64,000 nucleotides of DNA from JAKAWQ01 sp963840545. Its GTDB lineage: Bacteria > Pseudomonadota > Alphaproteobacteria > Acetobacterales > Acetobacteraceae. The translations under genes were made by a program, and so were the position numbers. The stretch lies in the NCBI GenBank assembly GCA_963840545.1, contig CAWIZE010000002.1, positions 1,364,001 to 1,428,000 on the forward strand, written 5' to 3'. Below are positions 41,397 to 50,458 of the stretch, piece by piece (position 1 is the stretch's first letter; each line of letters opens with the position of its first letter). The notes beneath the pieces are model-generated. The model was given only the letters and a program-made list of their open reading frames with translations. It was not told where the DNA came from and did not search any database.

Positions 41397-42515
41397 TCAG
41401 GCCCAGGCGAGCGCGCCGCGGCGCCGATGGCGCGCGAGGGCGTGGGCGATCAGGATGTCCATGAGGTCCGGCTGCGAGAGGCCGGCGGCCTCCCAGAGTT
41501 TTGGGTACATGCTGATCGCCGTGAAGCCGGGGAGCGTGTTGACCTCGTTGACGAAGACGAAGTCGGCGCGATGGGGATCGACGAAGAAATCGACGCGCGC
41601 CAGCCCCTCGCAGCCGAGCGCGCGGAACGCGGCGAGGGCGAGATCGCGGATGCGCTCGGCGAGGTCGGGCGGAAGCCCCGCCGGCGCGCGGAGGAGCGCG
41701 CCCTCCGGGTCGATGTATTTGGCGGCGTAGGTGTAGAAGCCGTGGGACGCGGACGGCACGATCTCGCCGGGCGGCGAGGCGCGGATTTCGCCGGAGGGAT
41801 ATTCGAGCACCGAGCACTCGATCTCGCGGGCGCGGGCGACACTTCGCTCCACGAGCAGCTTCTCGTCGTAGCGGAAGGCGTGTGCGCAGGCGTGCGCATA
41901 CTCCTCGGCCGAGCGCGCGCGGGAGACGCCGACGGAGGAGCCCATGTTCGCGGGTTTTATGAAGAGCTCGTGAGAATCGAGCATTGCGGTGGCTTGGAGG
42001 AAGGAGGGGTGGTCGCGGGCCGTGATCGCGAGGAAGGGCACGACCGGGATGCCGCTCTCGCGCAGCAGCCGCTTGGAGACATCCTTGTCCATGGAAGCCG
42101 CCGAGCCCAGGACGCCCGAGCCGACGAAGGGGACTCCCGCCAGCTCCAGCGCGCCCTGGACGGTTCCGTCCTCGCCGTTCGGGCCATGGAGCACCGGGAA
42201 GATGAGATCGAGGCTGAGGCGCGCGGGGGCGCTGGCTGACGCGCGGTCGAGAACGACGATTTCTCCGCCGCCGCCGGGGATGAGGGCGAGCTCGGGCGCG
42301 GCTTCGGGGATGTCGAGGGACGGAGCGCCGGTGCCGGCGCCGTTGCCGATGTCGCAGAGCATCCAGCGCCCATCCCGGCCGATGCCGATGGGGATCACTT
42401 CGTAACGGTTCGGGTCGAGCGCGCGCAGGATGTTCGCGGCCGAGAGCCGCGATACATCGTGCTCGGCGGAGCGTCCGCCGAAGAGGAGGCCTACGCGTTT
42501 GCGCGGGACTGCCAT
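41397..42515 (-). CDS. ddl: D-alanine--D-alanine ligase
   Basis: A 372-aa ATP-grasp ligase making the D-Ala-D-Ala dipeptide of peptidoglycan. Motifs: VGLLFGGRSAEHDVS at the N terminus, PVLHGPNGEDGTVQGALELA, FIKPANMGSSVGVSRARS, and the C-terminal FVFVNEVNTLPGFTAISMYP. GTG 42554, which overlaps the stop of the preceding gene, is an alternative start giving 385 aa. No mur/fts genes are nearby, so this may be an extra ddl copy outside the division cluster. Confidence 0.93.
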   Translation of the reverse strand: MAVPRKRVGLLFGGRSAEHDVSRLSAANILRALDPNRYEVIPIGIGRDGRWMLCDIGNGAGTGAPSLDIPEAAPELALIPGGGGEIVVLDRASASAPARLSLDLIFPVLHGPNGEDGTVQGALELAGVPFVGSGVLGSAASMDKDVSKRLLRESGIPVVPFLAITARDHPSFLQATAMLDSHELFIKPANMGSSVGVSRARSAEEYAHACAHAFRYDEKLLVERSVARAREIECSVLEYPSGEIRASPPGEIVPSASHGFYTYAAKYIDPEGALLRAPAGLPPDLAERIRDLALAAFRALGCEGLARVDFFVDPHRADFVFVNEVNTLPGFTAISMYPKLWEAAGLSQPDLMDILIAHALARHRRRGALAWA

Positions 42516-42550
42516 TGCGGGTTCATCACTTGGGGCGAGGGCGTCGCTTA

Positions 42551-43543
42551 TCACGGTTGGCCGAGATGCGCATCGCCGAGATGCGCATCGCCAAGATGGA
42601 CATCAGCTGTGTTGGCGCCGCAGACGAGCACGGCGACGCGCTCGGCGGGCGCGGGCGTGTAGCGGCCGGAGAGGAGGGCGGCGAAGGCGCAGGCGCCGCC
42701 CGGCTCGGCGGCGATGCGGAGCACGTCCCAAAGGAGTCCTTGGGCGTGGCGGATCTCGTCGTCGGTGACGAGGATGACGCGCGGGTCGAGATGGGCCTCC
42801 GCGATCGGGAACATGAGGCTGCCGACCTGGCGGGGGGCGAGGCTGTCGACGGCGATGCCGCCGGCGGGCGCATCGACGGGATGGCCGGCGGCGAGGGCGT
42901 GGGCGAGGGTGGGGGCGCCTTCGGATTCGACCGCGACGATGCGGATTTTTCCGGCGTACCAGGCGGCGATTCCGCCGATCAGCCCGCCGCCGCCGACGGC
43001 GACGAGCAGGGTTTCGATCGCCGGCGCGTCGGCTTCAAGCTCGAGCCCGATGCTGCCCTGGCCGAGGAGGGTTTCGGGCGCGTCGTAGGCGTGGACGGCG
43101 AGCGCGCCGGTGGCGGCGACGCGGGTCTCGCTGGCGGCGAGCGCGTCCGCGTAGCGGTCCCCGGCGATGACCAACTCGGCGCCGTAGGCGCGGATGCGCG
43201 CGAGCTTGGCGGGCGGGGTGACCGAGGGGACGAAGATGGCGGCGGGCACGCCGAGGCGGCGGGCGGCGAAGGCGACGGCGGCGCCGTGGTTGCCGCCCGA
43301 GGCCGCGACGACGCCGGTGGGCGGGATGGGGCGCGAGAGGAGGGTGGCGAAGGCGCCGCGCGCCTTGAACGAGCCGGTGTGCTGAAGCTGCTCGAGCTTC
43401 AAGAGGATGGGGGCGGAGGGACAGAGACCGAGGCCGAAATCGGCGGCGGCGGTCTCGATGATCGGGGTGTGGCGGATATAGGGGCGGATCAGGCGTTCGG
43501 TGGCGGCGATGCGGTCACGGTCGATCGGGGGGGTGGCCGGCAT
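42551..43543 (-). CDS. Threonine/serine dehydratase-like PLP enzyme
   Basis: A 330-aa fold-type II PLP enzyme. The PLP lysine is in LKLEQLQHTGSFKARGAF near residue 58, the Asn-binding ASGGNHGAAVAFAAR follows, and the phosphate-binding loop is VAVGGGGLIGGIAA near 185. It fits threonine ammonia-lyase or serine/threonine racemase; it lacks the C-terminal ACT-like regulatory domain of biosynthetic IlvA. The C terminus is three D-A-H-L-G-type repeats (see 42560-42604). Its stop overlaps a possible GTG start of ddl; a racemase role feeding D-amino-acid metabolism is possible but not shown. Confidence 0.85.
   Translation of the reverse strand: MPATPPIDRDRIAATERLIRPYIRHTPIIETAAADFGLGLCPSAPILLKLEQLQHTGSFKARGAFATLLSRPIPPTGVVAASGGNHGAAVAFAARRLGVPAAIFVPSVTPPAKLARIRAYGAELVIAGDRYADALAASETRVAATGALAVHAYDAPETLLGQGSIGLELEADAPAIETLLVAVGGGGLIGGIAAWYAGKIRIVAVESEGAPTLAHALAAGHPVDAPAGGIAVDSLAPRQVGSLMFPIAEAHLDPRVILVTDDEIRHAQGLLWDVLRIAAEPGGACAFAALLSGRYTPAPAERVAVLVCGANTADVHLGDAHLGDAHLGQP
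42560..42604. repeat. Three 15-bp tandem repeats at the dehydratase 3' end
   Basis: Units 42560-42574 and 42575-42589 are identical; 42590-42604 differs at three positions. On the minus strand each encodes D-A/V-H-L-G. They extend the enzyme's C terminus and are probably a slippage product. Confidence 0.85.
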
Positions 43544-43584
43544 CGTCTCCTCCGTGGACTGGCGGGGAAGGGGAATTGACATGA

Positions 43585-43798
43585 ATTCGGGAGTTGGCGA
43601 AGTCCCTGAGTGCAGATCGCGACGGCCTTCGCGCGCTGGCGAATGAGCGGCGGCTCCGGAGTCTCGGCTGGCTCCGCGATGCGCGGGCGCATTTTTCGCG
43701 CCAGGTGGATGGCGATCTGGTGCGCGACGGGGTATGTGCCTGATCGGCGCGAAGCTCGGCGTGAACCAGGCGACGCTTTCCGAGCATATGCGCGTGCG
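43585..43798 (+). pseudogene. ArsR-family regulator fragment, frameshifted
   Basis: From 43585 the frame reads IRELAKSLSADRDGLRALAN then ERRLRSLGWLRDARAHFSRQ and VDGDLVRDGVCA before a stop at about 43741. The next frame continues LIGAKLGVNQATLSEHMRV, the recognition-helix region of ArsR regulators. There is no start codon in the first frame (an in-frame TGA precedes it) and the wing and C terminus are missing, replaced by hairpin repeats at 43815. Confidence 0.75.
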
Positions 43799-43814
43799 GC
43801 GCAGCGCTCGAGGG

Positions 43815-43860
43815 GTCCAGGGCCTCAAGGCCCTGGTGGGGTGCAGGGGCAAAGCCCCTG
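43815..43860. repeat. Two GC-rich hairpins next to the metH stop
   Basis: CCAGGGCC-TCAA-GGCCCTGG (43817-43836) and CAGGGGC-AAA-GCCCCTG (43844-43860), with the same GGGGTCCAGG leader as the repeats at 14151, 15670 and 16861. They lie 4 bases beyond the metH stop and cut the ArsR fragment. They could also act as a transcript terminator for metH, though no T-run follows. Confidence 0.75.
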
Positions 43861-43863
43861 AAA

Positions 43864-46800
43864 TTAGACTGTAAAATACTTCGCGTGCGGGTTGAGGATG
43901 ACAAGCGCGCTCGTCGATTGTTCGGGTTCGAGCTGGAACTCGTCCGAGAGGGTGATGCCGATGCGGTCCGCTTCGAGGAGTTGGAGCAGCGGCACCTGGT
44001 CCTCGAGTTTGGGGCAGGCGGGGTAGCCGAAGGAGTAGCGGCTGCCGCGGTAGCCTTGGGAGAGCATTTTTTCCATGTCGCGGTCGTCCGCGGCGGCGAA
44101 GCCGAGTTCGGCGCGGAGGCGCTTGTGGGTGTATTCGGCCATGGCTTCGGCCATCTCGACCGAGAGGCCGTGGAGATAGAGGTAGTCCTGGTAGCGGTTT
44201 TCCTCGAACCAGGCCCGCGCGATTTCCGAGGCGCGGGCGCCGACGGTGACGACCTGAAGGCCGATCACGTCGCGTGGCCCGTCGTCGATGTCGCGGACGA
44301 AGTCGGCGATGCATTCGCCGTCCTCACGCGGCTGGCGCGGCAGGCTGAAGCGGCAGAGCTCGGTGGTTTCGTCGCGGTCGAAGAGGATGAGGTCGTTGCC
44401 CTGGCCGGCGGCGTGCCAGTAGCCGTAGGTCGCGCGGGGGCTGAGGATTTTTTCCTGCTCGCAGATCGCGAGCATGCGTCTGAGGACGGGGCGTAGCTCC
44501 TGGCGGGCCCAGCCGAGGAAATCCTCGAGCGAGCGGCCTTGCTTTCGAAAGCCCCACTGGAACTGATAGAGGCTGCGTTCGTTGAGGAAGGGGACGATCG
44601 CGCGCGGGTCGGCCTCGAGCCTGCGCGCGCCCCAGAAGGGGGGCGCGGGCGAAGCGGCGGTGAGGCGGCGCCGGCGGGCCTGGACTTTTGCGACATCGAC
44701 GGGGCGGAAGGCGCGCGGGTCGGCCTCGCCCAAGGTGCGTGAGTGCGTGCGGGCGGCGTTGCGGCCGCGTTTGGGGCGGCGGGCGGCGATGGCGGCGAGA
44801 TAATCGTCGAACGCGTTGCCGGTGACCTTCTCCATGAGCGAGAGGCCGTCGAAGGCGTCGCGCGCATAGGCGACGCGGCCGGAGGCGTAGGAGGCGGTGC
44901 AGACCTCCTCGACATAGCGGCGGGTGAGCGCAGCACCGCCGAGCAGGACCGGGATCTCGATTTCCTGGCGCGACATCTCCTCGAGGTTTTCCCGCATCAC
45001 CACGGTCGATTTGACGAGCAGGCCGGACATGCCGATGGCGTGGGCGCGATGCTGCGCGGCGGCGGCGAGCATGTCCGTGAGCGGCACCTTGATGCCGAGA
45101 TTGACGACGCGGTAGCCGTTGTTGGTAAGGATGATATCGACCAGGTTCTTGCCGATATCGTGCACGTCGCCTTTTACTGTCGCGAGCACGATGGTGCCTT
45201 TTTCCTGGCCCTCGACGCGCTCCATGAAGGGCTCGAGGTAGGCGACCGCGGCCTTCATCGTCTCCGCGCTTTGCAGCACGAAGGGGAGCTGCATGCGTCC
45301 GGAGCCGAAAAGCTCGCCCACGACCTTCATTCCGTCGAGCAGGATGGTGTTGATGATGGTGAGGGCGGGATGGGATTTGAGGGCGGCGTCGAGGTCCTCG
45401 GCGAGGCCCTTGCGGTCGCCGGCGATGATGCGTTCCTTGAGCCGCTCCTCGGGCGTTTCGGCCTGCTTGCGGGCGGTGGCGGATGCGGCCTTGCGATCGG
45501 CGAAGAGTTCGAGCAGGCGGGCGAGCGGGTCGTAGCCCTCGCGGCGGCGATCGAGGATGAGGTCCTCGGCAACCTGGGCTTCCTCGGGCGGGATCTCGTG
45601 CAGCGGGCGGAGCCGGCTCACATGGACGATCGCGGCGGTCATGCCGGCGCGGAGTGCATGGTCGAGGAAGACGGAGTTGACGACGGCACGCGCGGCGGGA
45701 TTGAGGCCGAAGCTGATGTTGGAGAGGCCGAGCACGATCTGCACCTCGGGCAGGGCCTCGCGGATCATGCTGATGCCTTCGAGCGTCCAGAGGCCGAGCT
45801 TGCGGTCCTCCTCGTTGCCGGTGGCGATGGTGAAGGTGAGCGGGTCGATCAGCAGGTCCGAGGGCGAGAGGCCGTGGCGGGCGGCGAAATCGACCAGCCG
45901 GCGGGCCACGGCGAGCTTGCGCTCGGGCGTCTTCGCCATGCCCTCCTCGTCGATGGTGAGCGCGATCACGGCGGTGCCGAAGCGCCGCGCGAGCGCAAGC
46001 CGGTCGGCGGCGGGCTTTTCTCCGTCCTCGAAATTGATCGAGTTGAGGATCGGCTTGCCGCCGATGATTTTCAGCGCGCTTTCGAGCACGCGGAGTTCCG
46101 TGGAGTCGATGACGAGCGGGGCGTTGACGCCGGCGTTGAGGCGATGGACGACGGCGTTCATTTCGGCGAGCTCGTCGCGGCCGACGAAGGCGGTGCAGAC
46201 ATCGAGCGCGTTCGAGCCTTCGGCGACCTGCTCGCGCGCCATGACCAGGGCGCCGTCCCAGTCGTGCTTTTCCTGGAGTTCTCGAAAACGCTTCGAGCCG
46301 TTGGCGTTGCAGCGCTCGCCAATGGAGAAAAAACTGTTCTCCTGGCGCAACGGAACCTGGCCGTAGAGGCTGGTGACGGCGGGGAGCCAGATGGATTGGC
46401 GCGGCACGGGCGCGGGGCGTGGCTCGGCCTGACGGCGGAGCATCGCATCGAGGGCTTCGATGTGGGGGATGGATGTGCCGCAGCAGCCGCCGATGAGGTT
46501 GACGCCGTCCTCGACGACATAGCGCTCGAGCCAGGTCGCGAGGTCGGCCGGTGCCAGGGGATAGTACGGCTTGCCGTCGACCAGCTCGGGCAGGCCGGCG
46601 TTGGGCTGCACCGAGATCAGGCGCGGCCAGTTGCGCGCGAGCCAGCCGATATGCTCGGCCATTTCTTGGGGCCCGGTGGCGCAATTGAGGCCCATCAGCG
46701 GGATGTCGAGCGCGTGGATCACGGTGGCGGCGGCGGCGATGTCGGGGCCGACGAGCAGGCTGCCGGTCGTTTCGACAGTGACCTGGACGAAGATCGGCGT

Positions 46801-47352
46801 ATCGGTGCCGGCCTCGACCCGCGCGCGCTTGGCGCCGTTGACCGCGGCCTTGATCTGCAGCGTGTCCTGGCAGGTCTCGATCAGGATCGCATCGACGCCG
46901 CCCTCGATCAGCCCGGCGCATTGCAGCGCGAGCGCGTCCTCGAGCGGGTCGTAGGCGATGTGGCCGAGGCTCGGCAGCTTGGTGCCGGGGCCGACGCTGC
47001 CAATGACGTAGCGGGGGCGGGAGTCTGAGAATTGGCCGGCGGCCTCGCGGGCGAGCTCGGCGCCGATGCGGTTGATCTCGCGGGCGCGCTCGGCGATGCC
47101 GAACTCGCCGAGCGTGACCGGCGATGCCCCGAAGGTGTTGGTCTCGACCATGTCGGCGCCGGCCGCGAAATAGCCGCGATGGATCTCGCGGACGAGGTCG
47201 GGGCGGGAAAGATTGAGGATGTCGGTGCAGTTTTCCTTGCCCCAGTAATCGCGCTCGACATCGAGGGTGAGCGCCTGGACGCGGCTGCCCATGGCGCCGT
47301 CGCAGAGGAGCACGCGGTTTTGCAGGAGCTCGAGCAGCGGCGGGCGCGGCAT
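43864..47352 (-). CDS. metH: Cobalamin-dependent methionine synthase
   Basis: A 1162-aa four-module enzyme of near-normal length. Homocysteine domain: LLCDGAMGSRVQALTLD, with zinc Cys in GGCCGTSIPHIEAL near residue 300. Pterin domain: FFSIGERCNANGSKRF and PLVIDSTELRVLESALKIIG. Cobalamin domain: DVHDIGKNLVDIIL (the DxHxxG base-off motif) and MSGLLVKSTVVM. The reactivation domain at the C terminus has GYRGSRYSFGYPACPKLEDQ. It methylates homocysteine with methyl-tetrahydrofolate. Start MPRPPLLELLQNRVLLCDG is 10 bases after the ArsR-methyltransferase stop, so the two are co-transcribed. Confidence 0.96.
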   Translation of the reverse strand: MPRPPLLELLQNRVLLCDGAMGSRVQALTLDVERDYWGKENCTDILNLSRPDLVREIHRGYFAAGADMVETNTFGASPVTLGEFGIAERAREINRIGAELAREAAGQFSDSRPRYVIGSVGPGTKLPSLGHIAYDPLEDALALQCAGLIEGGVDAILIETCQDTLQIKAAVNGAKRARVEAGTDTPIFVQVTVETTGSLLVGPDIAAAATVIHALDIPLMGLNCATGPQEMAEHIGWLARNWPRLISVQPNAGLPELVDGKPYYPLAPADLATWLERYVVEDGVNLIGGCCGTSIPHIEALDAMLRRQAEPRPAPVPRQSIWLPAVTSLYGQVPLRQENSFFSIGERCNANGSKRFRELQEKHDWDGALVMAREQVAEGSNALDVCTAFVGRDELAEMNAVVHRLNAGVNAPLVIDSTELRVLESALKIIGGKPILNSINFEDGEKPAADRLALARRFGTAVIALTIDEEGMAKTPERKLAVARRLVDFAARHGLSPSDLLIDPLTFTIATGNEEDRKLGLWTLEGISMIREALPEVQIVLGLSNISFGLNPAARAVVNSVFLDHALRAGMTAAIVHVSRLRPLHEIPPEEAQVAEDLILDRRREGYDPLARLLELFADRKAASATARKQAETPEERLKERIIAGDRKGLAEDLDAALKSHPALTIINTILLDGMKVVGELFGSGRMQLPFVLQSAETMKAAVAYLEPFMERVEGQEKGTIVLATVKGDVHDIGKNLVDIILTNNGYRVVNLGIKVPLTDMLAAAAQHRAHAIGMSGLLVKSTVVMRENLEEMSRQEIEIPVLLGGAALTRRYVEEVCTASYASGRVAYARDAFDGLSLMEKVTGNAFDDYLAAIAARRPKRGRNAARTHSRTLGEADPRAFRPVDVAKVQARRRRLTAASPAPPFWGARRLEADPRAIVPFLNERSLYQFQWGFRKQGRSLEDFLGWARQELRPVLRRMLAICEQEKILSPRATYGYWHAAGQGNDLILFDRDETTELCRFSLPRQPREDGECIADFVRDIDDGPRDVIGLQVVTVGARASEIARAWFEENRYQDYLYLHGLSVEMAEAMAEYTHKRLRAELGFAAADDRDMEKMLSQGYRGSRYSFGYPACPKLEDQVPLLQLLEADRIGITLSDEFQLEPEQSTSALVILNPHAKYFTV

Positions 47353-47362
47353 TGTTTTCCCT

Positions 47363-48325
47363 TCAGGCGGCGGTGCGTTGGGCGGGCCAGATGCGGATTG
47401 TGAGCGGGCCCGCGACCGAGCGGGCGGGGGCGGGCGAGAGGCCGGCAGCGGTGAGCCAGGCGGCGATTTCGGCGTCGGTGAAGCCGGGCCAGCGATGGGC
47501 GAGGCGGGCAGTCGCGGCCGCGTCGTGCGGGGCGAGATCGACGATGACGAGGCGCGCGCCGGGGCGGAGCACACGGGCGGCTTCGGCGAGCACGGCGGCC
47601 GGGTCCTCGGCGTAATGGAGCACCATCTGGAGGGTGGCGAGGTTGAAGCCGGCGTTTGCGCCGGCGTCGGGCAGCGGCAGGCGGTACATGTCGGCGCGGC
47701 GGACGGTGCAATGGGTAAGGCCGGCGCCGGCGAGGCGGGTGCGGGCGAGGGCCAGCATGGCGGGGCTGGCGTCGATGCCGAGGCCGGCTTCGATGCGCGG
47801 GGCGAGGAGGGAGAGCAGGCTGGCGGTGCCGGTGCCGATATCGATCAGGCGGCCGAGGCTGGTGCAGGGAAGCATCGCGAGGAGGGCAACGGCTACGTCG
47901 GCGGCGGGCAGGTCGAGGGCGCGCATCTCGTCCCAGTCCGCGCCCTGGCGGGAGAAGCTCTCGGACGCGATGCGGGCGCGCTCGGCGAGCACGCGGGCGA
48001 CCTGGCGGCGGTCGGCGGCGAGGACGGGGTCGTCCTCGGGGAGGCGGGCGAGGAGGGCGTGGGCGAGGCCGGAGTCGGCGCCGCCGTTGAAGGCGCCGTT
48101 GGGGGGGGCCTCGGGGAGCTGGAACCAGGCGTGGGCGCCCTCGCGCGCCCGCTCGAGCAGACCGGCCTCGCAGAGGAGGCGGAGGTGGCGGGAGAGGCGC
48201 GGCTGGGACTGGCCGAGGATGGCGGTGAACTCGCTGACGCAGAAGGGGCCGCGGGCGGCGAGGGCCAGGAGGCGGAGGCGGGTGGGCTCGGCGGCGGCGC
48301 GCAGGCTCGCGAGGAGGCTGTCCAT
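47363..48325 (-). CDS. ArsR-family regulator fused to a SAM methyltransferase domain
   Basis: A 320-aa fusion. N-terminal ArsR winged HTH: AAAEPTRLRLLALAARGPFC, VSEFTAILGQSQPRLSRHLR and LLCEAGLLERAREG. C-terminal class I methyltransferase: LGRLIDIGTGTASLLSLLAP near residue 158 and LATLQMVLHYAEDPAAVLAE. It sits directly upstream of metH. Methionine-cycle control in proteobacteria by the ArsR-family regulator SahR, which senses S-adenosylhomocysteine, makes that role likely here, with the C-terminal domain as the ligand sensor. The identification is inference. A palindrome at 48337-48356 is the probable operator. Confidence 0.85.
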   Translation of the reverse strand: MDSLLASLRAAAEPTRLRLLALAARGPFCVSEFTAILGQSQPRLSRHLRLLCEAGLLERAREGAHAWFQLPEAPPNGAFNGGADSGLAHALLARLPEDDPVLAADRRQVARVLAERARIASESFSRQGADWDEMRALDLPAADVAVALLAMLPCTSLGRLIDIGTGTASLLSLLAPRIEAGLGIDASPAMLALARTRLAGAGLTHCTVRRADMYRLPLPDAGANAGFNLATLQMVLHYAEDPAAVLAEAARVLRPGARLVIVDLAPHDAAATARLAHRWPGFTDAEIAAWLTAAGLSPAPARSVAGPLTIRIWPAQRTAA

Positions 48326-48336
48326 GGCCCAATATT

Positions 48337-48356
48337 ACATAAACATATCCTTATGT
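48337..48356. promoter_or_regulatory. AT-rich palindrome, probable operator of the ArsR-metH operon
   Basis: ACATAAACATATCCTTATGT (plus strand) is an imperfect 20-bp palindrome with 6-bp arms ACATAA/TTATGT and an ATAT centre. It is strikingly AT-rich in this GC-rich context and lies 11 bases upstream of the regulator's ATG, where binding would block transcription or initiation. Confidence 0.65.
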
Positions 48357-48387
48357 CCATGCTGGGCGCGGGTACTGGGGAGTCGGC

Positions 48388-48450
48388 GGGGGAGAATGAC
48401 GGGGGAGATTGGCGGGGGGGATTGACCGGGGGAGATTGACCGGGGGGGGA
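48388..48450. repeat. Imperfect G-rich tandem repeats
   Basis: Four to five imperfect copies of a ~16-bp unit resembling GGGGGAGATTGACCGG. They lie in the space between the ArsR-methyltransferase start and the dienelactone hydrolase start. The strand bias (G-runs on plus) could allow G-quadruplex-like folding. Confidence 0.6.
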
Positions 48451-48497
48451 AACCGATCATTCTCGCCGCCGATTGCGACGCAAGCGGAGGTGCCGGC

Positions 48498-49181
48498 ATG
48501 CCTGCCAGGATCCAGCTCAAGGCCGAGGACGGCCACGCCCTCGACGGCTATCTCAGCGTGCGCGGCGATCCGCCGATCGGCCTCGTCGTGGTGCAGGAGA
48601 TTTTTGGCGTCAACGTGCATATGCGGCGGGTGTGTGACGCGCTGGCCGGGGAGACGGGGTATGCGGTGATCGCGCCGGCGCTGTTCGACCGCGCCGAGCG
48701 GGGGGTCGAGCTCGGCTACGGCGCGGACGACGTCGCGCGCGGCCGCGACTTGCGCGGCAAGCTCACCGACAAGGACGTGCTGCTCGACATCAAGGCGGCG
48801 GCGGCGGCGCACGGCAAGCGGCGGGTGGGGATCGTCGGCTATTGCTTCGGCGGCACGGTTGCCTGGTATGGCGCGACGCGTGCGCAGCGGTTCATGGCGG
48901 CGTCCTGCTGGTATGGCGGCGGGATCGCGCTGGCGCGTGGCGAGACGCCGCACTGCGCGGTGCAGATGCATTTCGGCGAGGCTGACGCCTCGATTCCGAT
49001 GAGCGATGTCGCGCTGATCCGTGAGGCGCAGCCGGGTGTGGAGATCTACACCTATCCGAAGGCGCAGCACGGCTTCGGCTGCGACGACCGGGCGAGCCAC
49101 AGCAAGGCGGATGCGGTGCTGGCGAAGGGCCGCACGGTGGCCTTCTTCGCCAAGCATCTCGGCACGCTCGAAGTGGGTTAG
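48498..49181 (+). CDS. Dienelactone hydrolase family protein
   Basis: A 227-aa alpha/beta-hydrolase. The Cys nucleophile is in VGIVGYCFGGTVAWYGA near residue 118; the Asp is in FGEADASIPMSD and the His in AQHGFGCDDRASHS. The N terminus VVVQEIFGVNVHMRRVCDAL is family-typical. Acts on dienelactones or similar cyclic esters. GGAGG precedes the ATG. No aromatic ring-cleavage genes are nearby. Confidence 0.9.
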   Translation: MPARIQLKAEDGHALDGYLSVRGDPPIGLVVVQEIFGVNVHMRRVCDALAGETGYAVIAPALFDRAERGVELGYGADDVARGRDLRGKLTDKDVLLDIKAAAAAHGKRRVGIVGYCFGGTVAWYGATRAQRFMAASCWYGGGIALARGETPHCAVQMHFGEADASIPMSDVALIREAQPGVEIYTYPKAQHGFGCDDRASHSKADAVLAKGRTVAFFAKHLGTLEVG

Positions 49182-49228
49182 GCGGGGCGAGGTGGGTTAG
49201 GCGGGTGAGGAGGGTTGCGCGGGGCGGG

Positions 49229-50323
49229 CTAGTTGCGCACGGCCTCGGGGGCGAGCAGTTCGGCGCGCAGCGCGCGGATGACCTTGCCCATCTCGATGAT
49301 GCGTTGATCGAGCTCGACGAGCCGCTGGTCGTAGCGGACCATGAGGCCGCCGAAGAAGCCGATCACATCCTCGAATGAGAGCGAGGGGGTGGCGATCGGC
49401 TCGACCGGGCCGGTATAGGGCGGGGTTCGGAAGAGCTGCTCGCGCTTGAAGTAGTCCCGCGCCATGGCCTGGTTCTCGTCGTGGAAATACGCTTCCACCT
49501 CCGCGACGAGCGGCGGCGGCAGGATATGGTGCTCCATGCCGGCCTTCATTGCGCCGGTGCTGATCGTGTTCTCGACCACGAGGTCGGAGAACTGCATGCG
49601 CGGCTTGTAGCGGTTGACGAGCAGCATGATCGCCACTTCCTCGGGGGTCAGGCTGGTATTGATGTCGGGCACCTCGAAGGCGAGGTGATCGGCGGCGATG
49701 CCGAGGGTCGCAAGCGCGTCGCGGAACAGCCCGTCGCCCTGCATCACCGTGCCCTCGTAGGTACGGCAGAGGATGTTTTCGGCGCCGAACATTTCGGAGA
49801 GATAGCCGTAGAAGCTGCGGTATTTCAGGAACGGATGCTGGCGGTAGGCGACGCGGGTGTAAGCTTCGGGGGAGTCGGTGCAGCCGTGGCGCTTCACCTG
49901 CTGCATATAGGCCGAGGCGAGGAACTGGTCGTGCCGGCGGATGTAGTAGAGCGCCTTGACGGTGACGCCGCGTTCGCCGAGCGCGCTGATCAGCGCCGCG
50001 AGCGCGTCGCGCCGCGCGTCGATGAAGAGCTCGCTCGAGACGATGCCGATGCGGGCGCTGCTCCGCGCGATCGCGGCGTGGAACTCGGCACGATGGCGCT
50101 CGGGTTCGGGGATGCGTGCCGGCGATTCGGGGGCAAGGAGCGTGCGCGCGAGATAGGCGCCGTTGCCGGCGGAGATGCGGCCGTTCACGCCGAGCGCGAA
50201 CTCGCCGATGGGCAGGTAGTCCACCCCGCGCGCGAGCAGCGAGGCGTGGTTGCGCGCGAGGAACACCTGCAGCGCGGAGGAGCCGGTCTTCGGCATGCCG
50301 AGATGGAGCACAAGTTCCTTCAT
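49229..50323 (-). CDS. Sulfotransferase-like P-loop protein
   Basis: A 364-aa protein. The N terminus ELVLHLGMPKTGSSALQVFL is the PAPS-binding P-loop of sulfotransferases. A second PAPS contact is plausible in GIVSSELFIDARRDALAALI. YYIRRHDQFLASAYMQQVKR resembles the 3'-phosphate loop (R...S spacing). The C terminus is helical (YDQRLVELDQRIIEMGKVIR), perhaps a coiled coil. It is divergent from the PhyH-type dioxygenase, separated by about 166 bp. Substrate probably a glycan or other surface polymer; not shown. Confidence 0.78.
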   Translation of the reverse strand: MKELVLHLGMPKTGSSALQVFLARNHASLLARGVDYLPIGEFALGVNGRISAGNGAYLARTLLAPESPARIPEPERHRAEFHAAIARSSARIGIVSSELFIDARRDALAALISALGERGVTVKALYYIRRHDQFLASAYMQQVKRHGCTDSPEAYTRVAYRQHPFLKYRSFYGYLSEMFGAENILCRTYEGTVMQGDGLFRDALATLGIAADHLAFEVPDINTSLTPEEVAIMLLVNRYKPRMQFSDLVVENTISTGAMKAGMEHHILPPPLVAEVEAYFHDENQAMARDYFKREQLFRTPPYTGPVEPIATPSLSFEDVIGFFGGLMVRYDQRLVELDQRIIEMGKVIRALRAELLAPEAVRN

Positions 50324-50458
50324 GCGTTCACGCTTGTCCTTGGGTGATGGCTGCGCGCAAGCGGGCGCGGCGCCGGGTGCGCGGGCGGGTGCCCACCCGG
50401 CCGGGACCGCGCGGGCCGCGCGGGGAGCATGACGATTCCGCGAAGAGGAGCATTTTTG

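Noticed and set aside
44743..47028. Long plus-strand open frame (about 760 codons) opposite metH
   Set aside because: Acidic, Gly/Ala-rich shadow translation of metH; no motif and no ribosome-binding site.
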